A DNA stretch of 64,000 bases from an uncultured Prevotella sp. GTDB lineage: Bacteria > Bacteroidota > Bacteroidia > Bacteroidales > Bacteroidaceae. The translations under genes and the position numbers were made by a program. The notes below the pieces were generated by a model, which had not been told where the DNA came from, ran no database searches, and was given only the letters and a program-made list of their open reading frames with translations. The stretch lies in NCBI GenBank assembly GCA_900540375.1, contig UQFS01000003.1, positions 62,001 through 126,000 of the forward strand, written 5' to 3'. This document shows, piece after piece, positions 19,298 through 27,480 of this stretch (within the stretch, counting starts at the first letter, position 1; each line of letters opens with the position of its first letter).

Positions 19298-20401
19298 ATG
19301 TCATTAAAATGTGGTATTGTAGGCTTACCAAACGTGGGAAAGTCTACTTTGTTCAATTGCTTATCCAGTGCTAAGGCACAGGCCGCTAACTTCCCCTTCT
19401 GTACGATCGAACCCAACTTAGGCGTGATTACGGTGCCCGACGAGCGACTCACAAAACTTGCCGAAATCGTGCACCCGGGACGTATCGTGCCTGCTACCTG
19501 CGAGATCGTGGACATTGCAGGACTGGTGAAAGGCGCTTCCAAAGGCGAAGGACTCGGCAACAAGTTCCTCGGAAACATCCGCGAATGCGATGCCATCATT
19601 CATGTCATCCGCTGCTTCGACGACGACAACGTGGTGCGCGAGGGCGGTGCTCCCGTAGACCCTATCGCCGACAAGGAAACCATTGATACCGAGCTGCAGC
19701 TCAAAGACTTGGAGACTATCGAAGGACAAATGGCCAAGCAGGAGAAGATCGCTGCTACCGGCAACAAAGACGCCAAGGTTCTGGTGTCTGTCCTCAAGGC
19801 TTATAAAGAGGTTCTCGACCGTGGCGAGAACGCCCGCTCGGTGACTTTCGACACCAAGGAAGCGCAGCAGGCCGCTCACGACCTCTTCCTGCTCACCACC
19901 AAACCGGTGCTTTATGTCTGCAATGTCGACGAGCAGAGTGCCAAAACAGGCAATGACTACTCCAAGAAAATAGAGGAGATCGCAACCCAAGAGGGCGCCG
20001 AAGCCATGGTCATCGCTGCCAAGACAGAGGAAGATATCGCCTCGCTCGACACCTATGAGGACAAGAAGCTCTTCCTCGACGAGCTGGGACTGGAGGAGAG
20101 CGGCGTCAACCGACTCATCAAGAAAGCCTATCATCTGCTCAACCTGCAGACGTTTATCACCGCAGGCGAGATGGAGGTGAAGGCCTGGACTTTCCATAAG
20201 GGCTGGAAGGCACCACAGTGCGCTGGTGTCATCCACACCGACTTCGAGAAGGGATTCATCCGCGCTGAGGTCATCAAGTACGAGGACTATATCAAGTACG
20301 GATCTGAGGCCGCTGTGCGCGAGGCCGGTAAGCTCGGCATCGAGGGCAAGGACTATGAGGTGCAGGACGGCGACATCATGCACTTCCGCTTCAACGTCTA
20401 A
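19298..20401 (+). CDS. ychF: Ribosome-binding ATPase YchF (Obg family)
   Basis: A P-loop ATPase of the Obg/TRAFAC class that associates with ribosomes and is linked to stress responses. The 367-residue length is standard. GLPNVGKSTLFNCLS (8-22) is the G1 loop, DIAGLVKGAS the G3/switch II region, and the C-terminal TGS domain is visible (MEVKAWTFHKGWKAPQCAGVIHTDFEKGFIRAEV and QDGDIMHFRFNV in pieces). It is probably co-transcribed with lgt, 55 bp downstream. Confidence 0.96.
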   Translation: MSLKCGIVGLPNVGKSTLFNCLSSAKAQAANFPFCTIEPNLGVITVPDERLTKLAEIVHPGRIVPATCEIVDIAGLVKGASKGEGLGNKFLGNIRECDAIIHVIRCFDDDNVVREGGAPVDPIADKETIDTELQLKDLETIEGQMAKQEKIAATGNKDAKVLVSVLKAYKEVLDRGENARSVTFDTKEAQQAAHDLFLLTTKPVLYVCNVDEQSAKTGNDYSKKIEEIATQEGAEAMVIAAKTEEDIASLDTYEDKKLFLDELGLEESGVNRLIKKAYHLLNLQTFITAGEMEVKAWTFHKGWKAPQCAGVIHTDFEKGFIRAEVIKYEDYIKYGSEAAVREAGKLGIEGKDYEVQDGDIMHFRFNV

Positions 20402-20456
20402 GCCACGGATGCCTTACCCTATTACACATATCTTATAAGCTAAAAAGGCACATATC

Positions 20457-21305
20457 ATGTCAACATTACTCTCTTATATCGTCTGGGATCCAGACCAAGT
20501 CATGTTCCACGTGGGACATTTTGGCGTTCGTTGGTATGCCGTATGCTGGATGGTCGGTCTGATTCTGGGCTACTTGCTCATGCAACGACTCTATAAACAG
20601 CAGCATATCCCCGACGAGAAGTTCGAGCCGCTGTTTATCTATATCTTTGTTTCTGTGTTGGTGGGTGCGCGACTGGGCCACTGCCTGTTCTATCAGCCCG
20701 ACTATTTCCTCTCATCCTGGGATCATTTCATAGAGATGCTCGTCCCTATGCATCACATGCCCGACGGCTCTTGGAAATACACCGGCTATGAGGGACTGGC
20801 CTCACATGGCGGCGTGATCGGTATGATCATTGCCATCTTCATCTACTGCCATCGCAACAAGATCTCACCCTGGGTAGTGTTTGACAATATGGGCATCTGC
20901 TCCTGCGTCACAGCCACCTTCATCCGCTTGGGCAATCTGATGAACAGTGAGATCATCGGCAAGGTGACCGATGTGCCTTGGGCTTTCATCTTCGAGCGTG
21001 TAGACCAGTATCCGCGTCATCCCGGCCAGCTCTATGAGGCCCTGTCCTACGCCTGCTTCTTTGTGATCATCTATCTCGTCTATCGCAAACACCGCGACAT
21101 GGTTGGCAGTGGACTCTACCTCGGACTGTGCCTCACGCTGGTGTTTGCAGCCCGCTTCCTCATCGAGTATACCAAAGATATCCAGGAAGCTTTCGAGGCC
21201 AACATGCCACTGGATATGGGACAGCTGCTGTCGATTCCGTTTATCATCATCGGCATCCTGTGCATCCTCCACGCAAAGAAGTTCAAAACCGTAAAGAAAG
21301 ACTGA
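20457..21305 (+). CDS. lgt: Prolipoprotein diacylglyceryl transferase
   Basis: Inner-membrane enzyme that transfers diacylglyceryl to the lipobox cysteine of prelipoproteins, the first step of lipoprotein maturation. The 282-residue protein has about seven hydrophobic helices. Family motifs are present: HFGVRWYAVCWMVG near the N-terminus, RLGNLMNSEIIGK (the Lgt signature with Arg, Asn and Glu) and HPGQLYEALSY. The ATG follows ychF by 55 bp and a good terminator follows at 21335-21379. Confidence 0.95.
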   Translation: MSTLLSYIVWDPDQVMFHVGHFGVRWYAVCWMVGLILGYLLMQRLYKQQHIPDEKFEPLFIYIFVSVLVGARLGHCLFYQPDYFLSSWDHFIEMLVPMHHMPDGSWKYTGYEGLASHGGVIGMIIAIFIYCHRNKISPWVVFDNMGICSCVTATFIRLGNLMNSEIIGKVTDVPWAFIFERVDQYPRHPGQLYEALSYACFFVIIYLVYRKHRDMVGSGLYLGLCLTLVFAARFLIEYTKDIQEAFEANMPLDMGQLLSIPFIIIGILCILHAKKFKTVKKD

Positions 21306-21334
21306 GCCTACATCAGTCCGTCAACGAATAACGA

Positions 21335-21379
21335 CCTCCAGCCAAGGCAAACAACCTGAGCCTTTGCTGGAGGTTTTTT
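21335..21379 (+). terminator. Terminator of ychF-lgt
   Basis: CCTCCAGC (21335-21342) pairs with GCTGGAGG (21366-21373), with further AAGGC/GCCTT pairing inside, then TTTTTTG. Confidence 0.8.
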
Positions 21380-21497
21380 GTTTTCTTCCTCACTGCAACA
21401 ACAAAAGCAAGCTACACATATAAAAAAAGCTAAATTAGTAGAGGATGTCAAAGTTTTAGACTAATTTTGCACCTTAGATTGATATATTGCGCAAAAT

Positions 21498-23018
21498 ATG
21501 AGTTTGACAAAGTTTGCAAGCAAGTTGTTCAAACCACGACAATATGAGCTCGAGAAGCACTATACTCAACCCGAGGCTCTCCAACGCCGTGCGTTGCACT
21601 ACCTGCTTGAGAAGGGTAAATATACCGAATATGGACGCAACCACATGCTGGCAAGTACGCACAGCTACGACGATTTCGTCAACAATGTGCCCATTAATAC
21701 ATACGAAGAACTGAAAAGCGACATCGATCGTATGCGTCATGGCGAGGCCAACGTATTGTGGCCCGGCGTGGTGAAATGGTATGCTAAATCCTCAGGAACC
21801 ACCAATGACAAGTCGAAGTTCATCCCTGTTTCTTCCGACGGACTGCACAACATTCACTATAAAGGCGGTGCCGACGTGGTCACTGTCTACCTTCGCAACC
21901 ATCCCGGCAGCCGCCTCTTCGACGGCAAGTCGCTCATCCTCGGTGGCAGCCACTCGCCCAACTACAATGTGGAAGGCTCACTCGTGGGTGACCTCAGTGC
22001 CATCCTCATTGAGAATATCAACCCGATTGCCAACCTCTTCCGCGTGCCGAAGAAGCAGACGGCCCTGCTTTCCGACTTTGAAGTCAAACGCGACCGCATT
22101 GCCCACGAATGTCTGAAATGCAATGTGACCAACATCTCCGGTGTGCCATCGTGGATGCTTAGCGTGCTCGTGCGCGTGCTGGAGATCTCCGGAAAAGAGC
22201 ATATTGAGGATGTGTGGCCCAATCTGGAGGTGTTCTTCCACGGCGGTATTGCCTTCACGCCCTATCGCAAGCAGTATGAGCAGATCATCACCTCACCGAA
22301 GATGCACTATATGGAGACCTACAACGCTTCTGAGGGTTTCTTCGGACTGCAGGACGATCCCACTGATAAAAGCATGCTCCTGATGCTCGACTACGGCGTG
22401 TTTTATGAATTCATCCCCTTGGAGGATGTAGGAAAAGACAACCCGAGCATCGTGCCGCTCGAAGGAGTGGAACTCGGACGCAACTACGCGATTGTCATCA
22501 CCACGTCGTGCGGACTGTGGCGCTACATGATCGGTGACACCATCAGCTTCACGTCCAAACGGCCGTACAAATTCATCATCACCGGGCGTACCAAGCACTT
22601 TATCAATGCCTTCGGCGAGGAACTGATCATGGACAACGCTGAGAAGGGACTCGACTACGCCTGCGAGAAGACCGGTGCGCAAGTCAAGGAATACACGGCA
22701 GCTCCTGTCTACATGGATGAAAATGCCAAGTGCCGCCATCAGTGGCTGATCGAGTTCTCCGTAGAGCCCGACAGCCTGAACCGTTTCGCCGACCTCCTTG
22801 ACAAGAAGCTCCAGGAGATCAATTCAGACTACGAGGCTAAGCGCTCACACAACGTAACGCTACAGCATCTCGAAGTCGTCAAGGCAAGACCCAATCTCTT
22901 CAACGACTGGCTCAAATCCAAAGGCAAGCTCGGCGGACAACATAAGGTGCCGCGACTGAGCAACTCCAGAAAGAATATGGATGAATTGCTGGAGATGAAC
23001 CATAAAGAAAACGAATAG
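21498..23018 (+). CDS. GH3 auxin-responsive promoter family protein (acyl-adenylating)
   Basis: A 506-residue cytosolic protein of the GH3 branch of the ANL adenylating enzymes. WYAKSSGTTNDKSKFIPVS (about 95-113) holds the SSGTT phosphate-binding loop; METYNASEGFFGLQ and LWRYMIGDTISF match the later nucleotide-binding motifs. Plant GH3 proteins conjugate acyl acids to amino acids; bacterial ones, common in Bacteroidetes, have no settled substrate. A -7 element TAATTTTG lies at 21462-21469. The two genes after it (87 and 107 bp gaps) are envelope proteins, suggesting a link to the cell surface, which is inference. Confidence 0.85.
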   Translation: MSLTKFASKLFKPRQYELEKHYTQPEALQRRALHYLLEKGKYTEYGRNHMLASTHSYDDFVNNVPINTYEELKSDIDRMRHGEANVLWPGVVKWYAKSSGTTNDKSKFIPVSSDGLHNIHYKGGADVVTVYLRNHPGSRLFDGKSLILGGSHSPNYNVEGSLVGDLSAILIENINPIANLFRVPKKQTALLSDFEVKRDRIAHECLKCNVTNISGVPSWMLSVLVRVLEISGKEHIEDVWPNLEVFFHGGIAFTPYRKQYEQIITSPKMHYMETYNASEGFFGLQDDPTDKSMLLMLDYGVFYEFIPLEDVGKDNPSIVPLEGVELGRNYAIVITTSCGLWRYMIGDTISFTSKRPYKFIITGRTKHFINAFGEELIMDNAEKGLDYACEKTGAQVKEYTAAPVYMDENAKCRHQWLIEFSVEPDSLNRFADLLDKKLQEINSDYEAKRSHNVTLQHLEVVKARPNLFNDWLKSKGKLGGQHKVPRLSNSRKNMDELLEMNHKENE

Positions 23019-23104
23019 TTCCGTCACTCTGCCACGCCCTTTACAGGCTCATCTCACAGTCTGCCGGGGACCACAAAAGTGCAGAGCATAAACGAGTATA
23101 GACC

Positions 23105-25084
23105 ATGGACAAGCATAACAAGCATATCGAATGGAAAGAGACTGGCAGCCGCTTGCTGCTCTTCACCCTCTCTTTTCTTTTCCTGCTTCTGCTCCACTCG
23201 TGTGCCCGCATGGGACAGCCCGATGGTGGCTGGTACGATGAGACACCGCCTAAAGTGGTCGGTGCCAATCCTGACGACCATGCCACCAATGTGCACCGCA
23301 AGCACATATACATCAACTTTGATGAGTTCATCACCATCGACAACCCTACAGAGAACGTGGTTGTATCGCCGCCACAACTTGAGGCGCCCGAGATCAAGGG
23401 ACAAGGCAAGCGCATCAGCGTGGAGCTTATGGACTCTTTGAAACCCAACACTACCTACACGATAGACTTCTCCAACGCCATCTCTGACAACAACGAGGGC
23501 AATCCGCTGGGCAACTATACCTATAGTTTCTCCACCGGCGACCACATCGATACGCTCGAAGTGGCCGGTTACGTGCTTGAAGCCGACAATTTGGAGCCGG
23601 TCAAAGGCATCCTCGTGGGGCTGTACAGCAACATGGAGGACAGCGCATTTCAGAAGACTCCCATGATGCGCGTGTCGCGCACTGACTCCCGCGGACACTT
23701 TATCATACGTGGAGTAGCCCCCGGCTCTTACCGCATCTACGCCCTCAAAGACGCTGACGGTGACTATCGTTATGCTCAAAAGAGCGAGATGATTGCCTTC
23801 AACCATCAAACGGTCACACCGACATTCAAGCCCGATGTCAGACAGGACACGACGTGGCTCGACACGCTCCACATCGCCAGCATCACCGATGTACACTACA
23901 CTCATTATCTCCCGGACGACATTTGTCTGCGTGCCTTCACCGGTATCAACACCGACCGATACTTCGTCAAGGCTGAACGCAGGGAAGCCAATCACTTCAC
24001 ACTCTTCTACACCTATGGTGACGCAGACCTTCCTAAGCTCCGTGGACTCAACTTCAATGCCGACAATGCCTTCATTATCGATCCGTCAGCTAAGCGCGAT
24101 ACCATCACCTACTGGCTGCGCGACACGGCACTGATCAACCAGGACACACTCGAAGTGGAGCTTCAGCACCATATCACCGACTCGCTCGGGGTGCTCCGTC
24201 TGCGCACCGACACGCTCACCATCCTATCTAAACAGCCCTATGCCAAACGGCTGAAAAAACAAAAGAAAGCCTACGACAAATGGGTAAAAGAGCAGGAGAA
24301 GAAAAAGAAAAAGGGAGAACCTTACGACTCGGTCATGGCCGTGAAGCCGCTCGAAACAGCCATCACACCCGGCAGCGAGATGGATCCGGACCAAAACGTC
24401 ACCATGACGTCACAAGTACCCATCAAGGACATAGACATCGAAAAGATGGTGCATCTCTATTCCCAACCGCCCGGCGACTCGCTATGGTACCGCGAGCCCT
24501 TCGAGATGACACGCGTCAATGCCCTCTCCTACCTGCTCAAGGCATCGTGGAAACCCGATTATCAATACAGCTTAGAGATTGACAGTACCGCTTTCCAGTC
24601 CATCTACGGTGATCTGTCAGCCAAGATCAAGACCGGACTGAAGGTGCGCAGTAACGACACCTATGCCTCGTTGCTCGTCACCATCAACGGCATGCAGGGC
24701 AAGCACATCATCGCACAACTCATGGACGAGGGCGACAAGGTCGTCAAGCAAGCCTTCACAGACAACGGCCAGGCGGAGTTCTACTACCTCAAGGAGGGTA
24801 AGTACTACCTGAGGATGATCGAGGATACCAACGGCAACAAACAGTGGGATACAGGCGATTTCGGTAAGGACATAGAACCGGAGCCCGTCTATTACTATCC
24901 CGAAGTGATTGAGTGCCGCGCCAAATGGGACGCCTCACGCTCATGGGATCCTACAGCCACACCACTCTATCGCCAAAAGCCATCGGCCATCACCAAGCAA
25001 AAGGCTGATAAGCAAAAGCAGGTGCAGCATAGAAATGCCGACAGAGCCAAGAAGCTCGGCATTCAATACATCCCTAAGCCCTAA
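23105..25084 (+). CDS. Lipoprotein with N-terminal Ig-like (Big_5-type) domain
   Basis: A 659-residue predicted lipoprotein. The N-terminus is charged (MDKHNKHIEWKETGSR), then a hydrophobic core and the lipobox LLHSC, placing the acylated cysteine at about residue 37. PPKVVGANPDDHATNV starts an SbsA/Big_5-type Ig-like domain that continues to about residue 140, and a transthyretin-like segment (GHFIIRGVAPGSYRIYALKDADGDYRY, in pieces) follows. A Lys-rich stretch (KKQKKAYDKWVKEQEKKKKK) interrupts the second half, and the C-terminus is again basic. Proteins of this form are conserved single-copy in Bacteroidales; their role is unknown. Confidence 0.8.
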   Translation: MDKHNKHIEWKETGSRLLLFTLSFLFLLLLHSCARMGQPDGGWYDETPPKVVGANPDDHATNVHRKHIYINFDEFITIDNPTENVVVSPPQLEAPEIKGQGKRISVELMDSLKPNTTYTIDFSNAISDNNEGNPLGNYTYSFSTGDHIDTLEVAGYVLEADNLEPVKGILVGLYSNMEDSAFQKTPMMRVSRTDSRGHFIIRGVAPGSYRIYALKDADGDYRYAQKSEMIAFNHQTVTPTFKPDVRQDTTWLDTLHIASITDVHYTHYLPDDICLRAFTGINTDRYFVKAERREANHFTLFYTYGDADLPKLRGLNFNADNAFIIDPSAKRDTITYWLRDTALINQDTLEVELQHHITDSLGVLRLRTDTLTILSKQPYAKRLKKQKKAYDKWVKEQEKKKKKGEPYDSVMAVKPLETAITPGSEMDPDQNVTMTSQVPIKDIDIEKMVHLYSQPPGDSLWYREPFEMTRVNALSYLLKASWKPDYQYSLEIDSTAFQSIYGDLSAKIKTGLKVRSNDTYASLLVTINGMQGKHIIAQLMDEGDKVVKQAFTDNGQAEFYYLKEGKYYLRMIEDTNGNKQWDTGDFGKDIEPEPVYYYPEVIECRAKWDASRSWDPTATPLYRQKPSAITKQKADKQKQVQHRNADRAKKLGIQYIPKP

Positions 25085-25191
25085 GCCGCGATAGTAAGGG
25101 GGACGGCTTCATGCTTTCCCTAACTACTGCTTCTGTATAAGCACACAGATTGTTCTATATAAGTATCAAGACAGAATAACAAAATCAAGAA

Positions 25192-26010
25192 ATGATGAAA
25201 ACACTGAAAATCTGGTTTGTCAGTCTTGTGCTGGCCATAATCGCCACGCAAGCCGGAGCGCAGTGCACCTTCCGAAACACTGCGTTTAAGTCAGGAGAGT
25301 TTCTCTCCTACAACCTCTATTATAATTGGAAGTTCGTATGGGTAAAGGCTGGCTTCGCCTCGTTCTCTACCATAAAGAGTGTCTACAAAGGCACGCCGGC
25401 GTGGCGCGGCAGCCTCATCACACGTGGCAACAACCGCGTTGATGACTTCTTTGTGCTTCGCGACACCCTGCTGTGCTACAACAGCCTGGATATGGCACCG
25501 CTCTATTATCGCAAAGGCGCACGAGAAGGCAACCGATACACGGTCGACGAGGTGTTCTACTCCTACCCTGATGGCAAGTGTCACGTCATGCAGCACCGTA
25601 AGAAGCACGATGGAAAGAACGAATGGGAAAATCACACCTACAACGACTGTGTATACGACATGATGAGCATTTTCCTGCGTGCCCGCTCTTTCAATCCCGA
25701 GGGTTGGAAGAAAGGTCACGATGTCGACTTCCCTATGGTCGACGGCAATGGCCGTGACCCCGCACGTCTGCACTATGAAGGAAAGGTCAATATCAAAGCC
25801 GATGATGGTCACACCTACCGCTGTCTGAAACTGGCTTATCTCGAAAGCGAGGACGGAAAGCCCTATAAAAAGATCGTAGATTTCTTTGTCAGCGACGATG
25901 CCAACCATATCCCCGTACGCTTGGATCTCCACCTCCGCTTCGGCTCTGCCAAAGCCTTCCTGGTAGGATATAAGGGCGTGAAAGGTGAGATCCTGTCACG
26001 CGTGAAGTAA
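25192..26010 (+). CDS. DUF3108 domain-containing secreted protein
   Basis: A 272-residue protein with a Sec signal peptide (KTLKIWFVSLVLAIIATQAGA, cleaved after about residue 23) and no lipobox, so probably periplasmic. GEFLSYNLYYNWKFVWVKAGFA and, at the C-terminus, the VDFFVSDDANHIPVRLDLHL segment fit the DUF3108 beta-rich fold. Function unknown. Start could be this ATG or the next codon, which is also ATG. It follows the Ig-like lipoprotein by 107 bp and is followed by an array of 22-bp repeats and a bidirectional terminator. Confidence 0.8.
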   Translation: MMKTLKIWFVSLVLAIIATQAGAQCTFRNTAFKSGEFLSYNLYYNWKFVWVKAGFASFSTIKSVYKGTPAWRGSLITRGNNRVDDFFVLRDTLLCYNSLDMAPLYYRKGAREGNRYTVDEVFYSYPDGKCHVMQHRKKHDGKNEWENHTYNDCVYDMMSIFLRARSFNPEGWKKGHDVDFPMVDGNGRDPARLHYEGKVNIKADDGHTYRCLKLAYLESEDGKPYKKIVDFFVSDDANHIPVRLDLHLRFGSAKAFLVGYKGVKGEILSRVK

Positions 26011-26024
26011 AACCATGCCCGCAA

Positions 26025-26142
26025 CAGGCAAGGAATAAAGTCTCAGCAGGCAAGAATGAGAGCCTCCATAGACAAAAATGAAAGTCCCATCAGGCAAGGA
26101 AGAAATCTTCTACAGGCAAGAACGATGGTTCCAACAGACATA
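26025..26142. repeat. Imperfect direct repeats, exact 22-bp period, six units
   Basis: The anchor CAGGCAAG or a close variant (TAGACAAA, CAGACATA) starts at 26025, 26047, 26069, 26091, 26113 and 26135: five steps of exactly 22 bp, while sequence between anchors has drifted. It starts 14 bp after the stop of the DUF3108 gene. No reading frame is conserved across units. Confidence 0.75.
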
Positions 26143-26227
26143 AAAGCAACAACTCACAAACTATTTATTGTAAATAACGAGCGCTGGGAGCTTGTTTCCG
26201 ACCCGATGAATATTTTACCTATAATAA

Positions 26228-26277
26228 CAGAAAAAGCCCCTCACAGACCAAGGAAATGGCCGCGAGGGGCTTTTCTG
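26228..26277. terminator. Bidirectional terminator between DUF3108 gene and aldo/keto reductase
   Basis: AGAAAAAGCCCCTC (near 26229-26242) and GAGGGGCTTTTCTG (26264-26277) form a long stem with T-runs on both strands, as expected between two convergent genes. Confidence 0.75.
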
Positions 26278-26402
26278 TTTTGTTTATGCTAAAAGCCTTA
26301 TGGAATTCTTCTGTTTTTCGGTTAAAAACAAGCCAAAAGGAATGAGAAGGCAAGACTATCAGTAAAGAAAGACAAGACAAAAGGACTCAGACAGCAAGCT
26401 CG

Positions 26403-27398
26403 TCAGTCAAAGATGCATTTCATGTTCCTTTCCAGTTGTCCCACACTGCTGGCTCCTACGAGCACACTGGTGATTCCCTTCTGATGAAGAATCCACGACA
26501 GCGCATTCTCGGCAAGAGTATGCCCCTGAGCCTGCGCCTCACTGTTGAGCTGACGTAGGCGTGCCAACAGTTCCTGAGTGAGCTTGTCAGCGGTCAAGGA
26601 ACCGCCTTGCGCCATACGGGAGTCCTGCGGAATACCATTGAGATAGCGGTCGGTGAGCAGTCCCTGCGCCAACGGCGAGAAGCTGATAAAGCCGATGCCA
26701 TGCTCGCAGCAGTAGTCCAGGATGCCCTCATCGATCGGTTCGTGGTCGATCATATTGACCCGTCCCTGATAGATAAGCAAAGGTACATCGTGGTCACGAA
26801 GGTACTTGTCAGCAACCTTCAAGGCTTCCAGTGGCCAGCGCGAGATGCCCACATAGAGCGCCTTGCCCGCTCTGACGATATCCGCCAAGGCTTGCAAGGT
26901 CTCCTCCAACGGCGTCTGGGGGTCGTAGCGATGGCTGTAAAAGAGGTCGACATAGTCCAGTCCCATTCGCCGGAGGCTTTGGTCGATGCTTGCCATGAGG
27001 TATTTGCGCGAGCTCCAATTGCCGTAAGGTCCCGGCCACATGTCGTAACCGGCCTTTGTGGAAATGAAGAGCTCATCGCGATAACGGCTGAAATCGTCAC
27101 AGAGAAGCCTGCCCATGGTCTCTTCCGCCGATCCGTAGGGAGGTCCATAATTGTTTGCCAAATCGAAGTGAGTGATGCCGTGATCGAAAGCGTAGTGCGT
27201 GATGTCGCGCGCACGCTCGTAGCTGTCAGCGCCGCCGAAGTTGTGCCAAAAGCCCAAACTCACTTTAGGCAACAGCACACCCGACCGTCCGCAACGACGG
27301 TAAAGGCTGCCGCTTTGGTCATAACGGCTGTCTGCGGCGATATAAGGCTTCCTCAGCTCCATCTCGCTCAGCGTTCTGCTCTTCGTGTTGATATTCAT
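26403..27398 (-). CDS. Aldo/keto reductase (L-glyceraldehyde 3-phosphate reductase group)
   Basis: A 331-residue NADPH-dependent TIM-barrel reductase. FDLANNYGPPYGSAEETMG (about 77-95) contains the catalytic Asp and Tyr; the barrel lysine is in ISTKAGYDMWPGPYGNWSSR, wording typical of the YghZ/Gpr group that reduces L-glyceraldehyde 3-phosphate and methylglyoxal. VLVGASSVGQLE near the end binds NADP phosphate. A shorter start at the internal Met (residue 13, MELRKPYIA) is also possible. It is the last gene of the minus run after ispG (82-bp gap with a hairpin). Confidence 0.85.
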   Translation of the reverse strand: MNINTKSRTLSEMELRKPYIAADSRYDQSGSLYRRCGRSGVLLPKVSLGFWHNFGGADSYERARDITHYAFDHGITHFDLANNYGPPYGSAEETMGRLLCDDFSRYRDELFISTKAGYDMWPGPYGNWSSRKYLMASIDQSLRRMGLDYVDLFYSHRYDPQTPLEETLQALADIVRAGKALYVGISRWPLEALKVADKYLRDHDVPLLIYQGRVNMIDHEPIDEGILDYCCEHGIGFISFSPLAQGLLTDRYLNGIPQDSRMAQGGSLTADKLTQELLARLRQLNSEAQAQGHTLAENALSWILHQKGITSVLVGASSVGQLERNMKCIFD

Positions 27399-27434
27399 TG
27401 CTATGTCTTAAAGTAGAGGATTTTGTTGACGATA

Positions 27435-27472
27435 TTGCCCCACGGCTCCTATTAAAAAGCGCCGTGGGGCAA
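27435..27472. other. Hairpin in the ispG-aldo/keto reductase gap
   Basis: TTGCCCCACGGC (27435-27446) and GCCGTGGGGCAA (27461-27472) form a perfect 12-bp stem with a 14-nt loop. No T-run follows on either strand, so it may be a processing or stability hairpin between two co-transcribed genes rather than a terminator. Confidence 0.6.
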
Positions 27473-27480
27473 AGAGAGTC

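Noticed and set aside
20503..20518. TGTTCCACGTGGGACA, a third parS-like sequence inside lgt
   Set aside because: Three mismatches to the TGTTTCACGTGAAACA form, and it lies within a conserved coding segment (MFHVGHFG), so coding constraint explains it. A half match at 45669 was dropped for the same reason.
26056..26292. Frame downstream of the DUF3108 gene
   Set aside because: Runs through the degenerate 22-bp repeats and into the terminator hairpin.
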